A DNA stretch of 64,000 nucleotides from Thiosulfatihalobacter marinus. GTDB lineage: Bacteria; Pseudomonadota; Alphaproteobacteria; Rhodobacterales; Rhodobacteraceae. A program made the translations under genes and the position numbers. Below the pieces are notes generated by a model that saw nothing but the letters and a program-made list of their open reading frames with translations, was not told the origin of the DNA and made no database searches. The stretch is taken from positions 1-64,000 of the forward strand of contig NZ_JAECRZ010000015.1 in NCBI RefSeq assembly GCF_016019955.1. The letters are read 5' to 3'. Below, piece after piece: positions 60,195-64,000 of this stretch (the first letter of the stretch is position 1; each line of letters begins with the position of its first letter).

Positions 60195-60949
60195 AGCGGG
60201 TGCTGATCACGGCCGGCGCGGCAGGGATCGGGCGCGCCATGGGCGAGGCGTTTGACGCGGCCGGGTGGCGGGTTTGGATTGGCGATCTGGATGCCGAAGC
60301 GGTGGGGGCGGTGCCGCACAGGTGGCGGGCCAGCGTGGCGGATGTAACGGATGAGGCATCGGTTGCGGCGCTTTTTCAGGAGATCGCTGCGGCGTGGGGC
60401 GGGCTGGATGCGGTTTGCGTAAATGCCGGTGTGGCCGGGCCGACCGCGCCGGTTGAAGAGGTATCCTTGCAGGATTGGCGGGCGTGTGTCGCGGTGAACC
60501 TGGATGGTGCGTTTCTGACTGTGAAACATGCCGCGCCCATGATGAAGGCGGCGGGGGCGGGGGCGATCATCGTGACCAGTTCGACGGCGGGGCAATATGG
60601 CTATCCGTATCGCGCGCCCTATGCGGCGGCGAAATGGGCGGTGATCGGGCTGACCAGGACATTGGCGATGGAACTGGGGCCATTTGGTGTACGCGCCAAC
60701 GTGATCTGCCCGGGCGCGGTGGAGGGACCGCGGATGGAGGCTGTGCTGGAACGGGAGGCCGCGTCCAAGGGCATGACGCGCGACGAGGTTTATGCCGGTT
60801 ATGCCGGGGGCACGGCGATGGGATCTTTTGTCGAGGCGGGGGACGTGGCGGGGATGGCGGTGTTTCTGGCCTCGGACGCGGCGCGGCTGGTAAGTGGGCA
60901 GGTGATCGCGGTGGACGGGTTCACGGTGAACCCGGATCCGAAAGTATAG
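60191..60949 (+). CDS. short-chain dehydrogenase/reductase (SDR)
   Basis: A 252-residue classical SDR. The cofactor motif is VLITAGAAGIGRAMGEAFD with an acidic GDLD after strand 2, favouring NAD(H). NAGVAGPTAP, catalytic Ser in VTSSTAGQYG and YxxxK as YAAAK are present; the end VSGQVIAVDGFTVNPDPK is standard. It overlaps the carnitine dehydrogenase gene by ATGA, so it belongs to that operon. Its substrate could be 3-hydroxybutyrate or a carnitine-derived product, but this is not shown by the sequence. Confidence 0.87.
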   Translation: MKRVLITAGAAGIGRAMGEAFDAAGWRVWIGDLDAEAVGAVPHRWRASVADVTDEASVAALFQEIAAAWGGLDAVCVNAGVAGPTAPVEEVSLQDWRACVAVNLDGAFLTVKHAAPMMKAAGAGAIIVTSSTAGQYGYPYRAPYAAAKWAVIGLTRTLAMELGPFGVRANVICPGAVEGPRMEAVLEREAASKGMTRDEVYAGYAGGTAMGSFVEAGDVAGMAVFLASDAARLVSGQVIAVDGFTVNPDPKV

Positions 60950-61008
60950 GGGGCGCTGCCCCCGTCGCCCGGGGGCGACTCCCCCGGGATATTTCCGGCC
61001 AAAAGAAG
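60949..61008 (+). repeat. dispersed palindromic intergenic repeat, copy f
   Basis: It comprises GGGGGC-GCT-GCCCCC, then the hairpin GTCGCCC-GGG-GGCGAC, then TCCCCC, GGGATATTTC, CGGCCAAAAGAAG. The first base is the last base of the SDR stop codon. It lies between the convergent SDR and XRE regulator genes. Confidence 0.85.
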
Positions 61009-61014
61009 CCGGGG

Positions 61015-61872
61015 TCAGATCAGTGTCTTGAGGTTTTCGATATGATCAGGGAACTGGCGGGCGGTGATGTCGGACTGGCGAACCAGCTCGTCGAAATGGT
61101 CGGTAAAGGCGGCGACGCGTTCGGTATCGCGAAAGGCAAGATAATTGCGCCCGAGGTAGAGCACCGCAAGCAGGGGGCCGAAGACCGTGATCGGGCTTGA
61201 GAACAGGCGGTGCGCGTCGAACAGGTAGAGGCGCAGGCGCGGGTAAAGCTGGGATGTGAGATCGGCGAACATGTCGAGTTGTTGGCGGCGGATCGTGGCG
61301 GGGAGGCCGTGATAATAGCCGGTGCCGCGGGCGAAGCTTTCGATATCGTGGCGGGGCAGGGCGATCTCGTAGTCCGATTGCGAGGACCGCATCCAGGTCA
61401 GGCGGTCGCGCGATGCGTTGATGGCCTGTTCGGTGGTGCGGCCCAGTTGCGGGGCGTATTCCCAGACCAGCAACTCGTCTGACTTGAGCATGTCGGGCAG
61501 GCTGGCCGGGACATGGCGGATCTTGTATCCGGCGGCTTCCTGGTGCCAGTGAAAGATCTGTTCGTCGACCAGGGCGCGGGGGGCGGCGGTGACGGTGAGC
61601 GAGTTGGCCAGGATGTCGGCGGCGCTTTCGGGGCGGTCGGTGAGGCCGAGCAGCCAGTCGGCGGACACGCCAAGGGCCGAGGCGCATTCGCCCACCACCT
61701 GGGCGTTGGGCAGGCGCGCGCCATCGTCCTTGAGCAGTTGCGACACGGTCGAGCGGTCCACGCCGATGCGCCGTGCCAGCGCGCTTTGGGTTGTGTTCTG
61801 GGCCTGCATGGCGGCGGCCAGTCTTTGGCGAAACCGCGTGGCGCGCGAGCGTTTGTCGATAATTTCATTCAT
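61015..61872 (-). CDS. XRE family transcriptional regulator
   Basis: A 285-residue regulator with an N-terminal helix-turn-helix of the Cro/C1 type: FRQRLAAAMQAQNTTQSALA, RRIGVDRSTVSQLLKDDGA, and LGVSADWLLGLTD. The remaining about 190 residues (FHWHQEAAGYKIRHVPASLP..., PRHDIESFARGTGYYHGLP, YLFDAHRLFSSPITVFGP) form an effector domain I do not recognise. A perfect 16-bp palindrome lies immediately before its start, pointing to tight autoregulation. Confidence 0.85.
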   Translation of the reverse strand: MNEIIDKRSRATRFRQRLAAAMQAQNTTQSALARRIGVDRSTVSQLLKDDGARLPNAQVVGECASALGVSADWLLGLTDRPESAADILANSLTVTAAPRALVDEQIFHWHQEAAGYKIRHVPASLPDMLKSDELLVWEYAPQLGRTTEQAINASRDRLTWMRSSQSDYEIALPRHDIESFARGTGYYHGLPATIRRQQLDMFADLTSQLYPRLRLYLFDAHRLFSSPITVFGPLLAVLYLGRNYLAFRDTERVAAFTDHFDELVRQSDITARQFPDHIENLKTLI

Positions 61873-61874
61873 GT

Positions 61875-61890
61875 GGTGATATATATCACC
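61875..61890. promoter_or_regulatory. perfect 16-bp palindrome, likely operator of the XRE regulator
   Basis: GGTGATATATATCACC is a perfect inverted repeat ending two bases before the ATG (61872) of the XRE gene. It also lies about 95 bases upstream of the divergent DUF2061 start. HTH regulators of this type bind such symmetrical sites. It leaves the XRE gene without a normal ribosome site unless the AAGGTG at its upstream edge serves. Confidence 0.7.
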
Positions 61891-61985
61891 TTTGTCGAAT
61901 TTTGTTAATCATATTCAGAATTCCGTACACGGCACGTGGGCGATACCAAGACCGTGATCAAGACAAACCGATATCGGGAGGCGAT

Positions 61986-62192
61986 ATGGAAACGCGGGGA
62001 CGATCAGTGCTCAAGGCCGTGATCTGGAACGGGATCGGGCTTTTCGTGATGAGCATCGTCGGGCTTTTGGCCACCGGGTCTGCGACCATGGGGGGGATGC
62101 TTGCGGTCATCAACACGGCGATCGGTTTTACGCTGTATATCGTTTACGAACGTATCTGGGCGCGTATTCGCTGGGGGCGGGCGCATGGCTGA
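61986..62192 (+). CDS. DUF2061 family membrane protein
   Basis: A 68-residue protein with two predicted helices (SVLKAVIWNGIGLFVMSIVG and MGGMLAVINTAIGFTLYIVY) and a C-terminal basic YERIWARIRWGR. This is the DUF2061 pattern. The function is unknown. GGGAGG precedes ATG 61986. It overlaps the desaturase gene by 8 bases, so the two are coupled. Confidence 0.82.
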   Translation: METRGRSVLKAVIWNGIGLFVMSIVGLLATGSATMGGMLAVINTAIGFTLYIVYERIWARIRWGRAHG

Positions 62193-63093
62193 TCCGCGCA
62201 AATCGGCGGCTTTGGTCGAGTGGCCGACACTGGCGCTGCTGGTGGTGTGTTACGGTGCATTTGTTGCCGGGACCGTCTGGCTGGCGGCATGGTGGGTGCC
62301 GGCGGGAATTGTGGTGACGACATTGGCGATTGCCTTGCATTCCTCGTTGTCACATGAGGTGCTGCATGGCCATCCGTTCCGTTCGCGACTGGCCAGCGAG
62401 GCGCTGGTATTTCCGGCCGTCGGGTTGGCCATACCCTATGTCCGGTTTCGGGATACGCATCTGGCGCACCACCTGGATTCGGTGTTGACCGACCCCTATG
62501 ACGATCCCGAGAGCAACTATCAGGATCCGGCGGTCTGGGTGCGGCTGCCGGTGTGGCGCCGGGCCGTTCTGAATTTCAACAACACGTTGGCTGGGCGCCT
62601 GTTGATCGGTCCGCTGATAGCGCAGGAAGCCTTTATGCGGGCCGATTGGGCGGCGATCCGGAGCGGCGACCGGGCAGTGCTGAAAGGCTGGCTATGGCAC
62701 ATTCCGGCGTTGGTTCCGGCAGTCTGGTGGATGTTGGCAGTGTCCAGCCTGCCGGTCTGGGCGTATTTACTGTCAGCCTATATGGGGCTTTCGATCCTGA
62801 AAATCCGCACCTATCTGGAGCACCAGGCCCATGAGCGCGCGCGCGGGCGTACGGTGATCATCGAGGATCGCGGCCCGCTGGCGTGGATATTTCTGAACAA
62901 CAACCTGCATGTGGTGCACCACATGCACCCGCGTATGCCGTGGTACCGCCTGCCGAAACTGTTCCGCGAGAACCGGTCGCGGTACCTGTCACGCAATGAC
63001 GGCTATTATTTTCGATCCTATGGCGAGGTCTTCCGGCGCTATCTGATGCAGCGCAAGGATCCGGTGCCGCATCCGCTCTGGCCAAAACCGTAA
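62185..63093 (+). CDS. fatty acid desaturase family protein
   Basis: A 302-residue membrane di-iron enzyme. The three histidine boxes are HSSLSHEVLHGH (about 52-63; HExxHGH), HLAHH and HVVHH (NNLHVVHHMHPRMPW near 255). Four hydrophobic segments are present. The substrate (acyl-lipid, carotenoid or other) is not decided; the short length and HExLHGH box resemble desaturases found in marine alphaproteobacteria. It overlaps DUF2061 by 8 bases and is followed 20 bases later by the EamA gene. Confidence 0.88.
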   Translation: MADPRKSAALVEWPTLALLVVCYGAFVAGTVWLAAWWVPAGIVVTTLAIALHSSLSHEVLHGHPFRSRLASEALVFPAVGLAIPYVRFRDTHLAHHLDSVLTDPYDDPESNYQDPAVWVRLPVWRRAVLNFNNTLAGRLLIGPLIAQEAFMRADWAAIRSGDRAVLKGWLWHIPALVPAVWWMLAVSSLPVWAYLLSAYMGLSILKIRTYLEHQAHERARGRTVIIEDRGPLAWIFLNNNLHVVHHMHPRMPWYRLPKLFRENRSRYLSRNDGYYFRSYGEVFRRYLMQRKDPVPHPLWPKP

Positions 63094-63113
63094 CCGGAGG
63101 TCACTAAGGCGGC

Positions 63114-64000
63114 ATGGAGCTTTGGATTGTCGCCTCGGTCGCGGCCGCGCTGTTTCAATCGGTGCGGTTCATGTTGCAAAAACATCTGGCACGCGTGGCG
63201 CTGTCGGCGGGTGGCGCCACGTTTGCGCGGTTTGTTTATTCGGCGCCGCTGGCGGTGCTGATCCTGGGCGTGGTCGTGATCACGATGCGCCCCGGTCTGA
63301 GCTGGCCCGGTGCGGGGTTCTGGATCTATGGCGCCATTGGCGGCGCGGCGCAGATCGCGGCAACGGTTTGCACCGTGATGCTGTTCGGGCGCCGCAACCT
63401 TGCCGTGGGCATGACATTCATCAAGAGCGAAGTGCTGCTGACGGTTCTGATCGGTCTTGCCGTTCTGGGAGAGGGGGTAAGCGGGGCCGGGCTGGGCGCG
63501 ATCGTGGTGGGGGTGGCCGGGGTGCTGGTGCTGTCGGGGCCGCTGGAGGGCGGTGACGGCTGGCGGCGGTTCCTGAGCCCGTCGGCGGCTTTGGGGCTGG
63601 GGGCGGGGGCGTTGTTCGGTGTGTCGGCCGTGAGTTACCGGGCCGCATCGCTTGGGGTGGCGACGGATGCGGCGCTGTTGCGGGCGCTGGTGACGCTGGC
63701 GGTGGTCACGTCAATGCAGCTTGTCGGCATGTCCCTGTGGCTGGCGTGGCGTCAGCCCGGAGAGATCGGCCGCGTCCTGGCGGCCTGGCGCGGCGCCGGA
63801 TTCATCGGCTTGACCAGCATGGCGGGGACGTTTTGTTGGTTCACGGCATTCACTTTGCAGAATGCGGCCTATGTGAAGGCGGTTGGTCAGATCGAGCTGA
63901 TCTTTGGCATTCTGGGAACGGTGCTGATTTTCCGCGAGAAAATCAGCGGGCGCGAGTATTCCGGTATCGCCCTGCTGGCGGTGTCGATCCTGGGGCTGAT
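63114..64000 (+). CDS. EamA/DMT family transporter (3' end beyond window)
   Basis: An open frame of 295 codons from ATG 63114 (CCGGAGG upstream) that runs off the window end. It shows about ten hydrophobic segments in two halves (first: LWIVASVAAALFQSVRFMLQ..., VGMTFIKSEVLLTVLIGLAV; second: LTSMAGTFCWFTAFTLQNAA, FGILGTVLIFREKISGREY). The duplicated EamA fold is clear, with the end-of-domain FREKISGREYSGIALLAVSI. The substrate is unknown; probably an efflux protein. Nearly complete at the window edge. Confidence 0.85.
   Translation, partial: MELWIVASVAAALFQSVRFMLQKHLARVALSAGGATFARFVYSAPLAVLILGVVVITMRPGLSWPGAGFWIYGAIGGAAQIAATVCTVMLFGRRNLAVGMTFIKSEVLLTVLIGLAVLGEGVSGAGLGAIVVGVAGVLVLSGPLEGGDGWRRFLSPSAALGLGAGALFGVSAVSYRAASLGVATDAALLRALVTLAVVTSMQLVGMSLWLAWRQPGEIGRVLAAWRGAGFIGLTSMAGTFCWFTAFTLQNAAYVKAVGQIELIFGILGTVLIFREKISGREYSGIALLAVSILGL

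Overview
The window comes from a GC-rich alphaproteobacterium of the Rhodobacteraceae (Roseobacter group). The basis is the gene content (GcrA, aerobic cob pathway, DUF6455, DUF1467, DUF1636, DUF1800/DUF1501 pair, AspRS and CarB typical of the clade), the dense packing with ATGA/TGATG overlaps, and a recurrent intergenic repeat. Assignments rest on motif recognition and reading of the sequence, not on database searches.

Layout. 1-1158 looks like the edge of a genomic island: a gene cut off by what appears to be an insertion-sequence end, lying on the 3' side of tRNA-Gln. 1.4-22.4 kb is mostly core genome: acyl-CoA dehydrogenase, cation efflux, carB, cyclopropane synthase, aspS (with an unusual low-GC in-frame segment), a DUF1800/DUF1501 secreted pair, methylmalonyl-CoA epimerase, an HDAC-like deacetylase, a 260-bp MITE inserted exactly in overlapping stop codons, an M48 lipoprotein and four tandem DUF6455 genes. 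22.8-32.2 kb holds a sulfotransferase-like gene, rimO, an AsmA protein, an MFS exporter, a prephenate dehydrogenase-like gene, gcrA, an ABC-2 permease and gap. 32.6-37.5 kb is a signalling block: stand-alone receiver, Hpt, membrane histidine kinase, a LuxI-type autoinducer synthase with no luxR beside it, and a receiver protein with a possible degenerate GGDEF-like domain.

37.8-55.9 kb is a large aerobic (late cobalt insertion) cobalamin cluster. A cobalamin riboswitch at about 52.1 kb precedes the overlapping operon DUF1636-cobW-cobN-cobG-cobH-cobI-cobJ. cobL-cobE-cobM and cobB-cobA-cobF follow on the same strand. cobK, nnrS-like, cobO and cobQ are on the other strand. cobK and cobL start head to head with overlapping start codons. 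Together these genes cover uroporphyrinogen III to cobyric acid, except cobS/cobT; the lower-ligand genes are also absent here.

55.9-61.0 kb looks like an L-carnitine catabolic locus: a GlxA/CdhR-type regulator, a BKACE (dehydrocarnitine cleavage) enzyme, a DUF1330 protein, a carnitine dehydrogenase-thioesterase fusion and an SDR. The end carries an XRE regulator with a perfect 16-bp palindrome touching its start, DUF2061, a fatty acid desaturase and a truncated EamA transporter.

The most intriguing unexplained structure is a repeat present six times in intergenic DNA, always in the same orientation. In four copies a GC palindrome precedes a second hairpin whose two arms change together, and all copies end in a nearly invariant tail. 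The low-GC insertion in aspS, the DUF6455 array, the two 11-bp-period repeat arrays, and the signalling block with a LuxI lacking a neighbouring receptor also deserve a second look.
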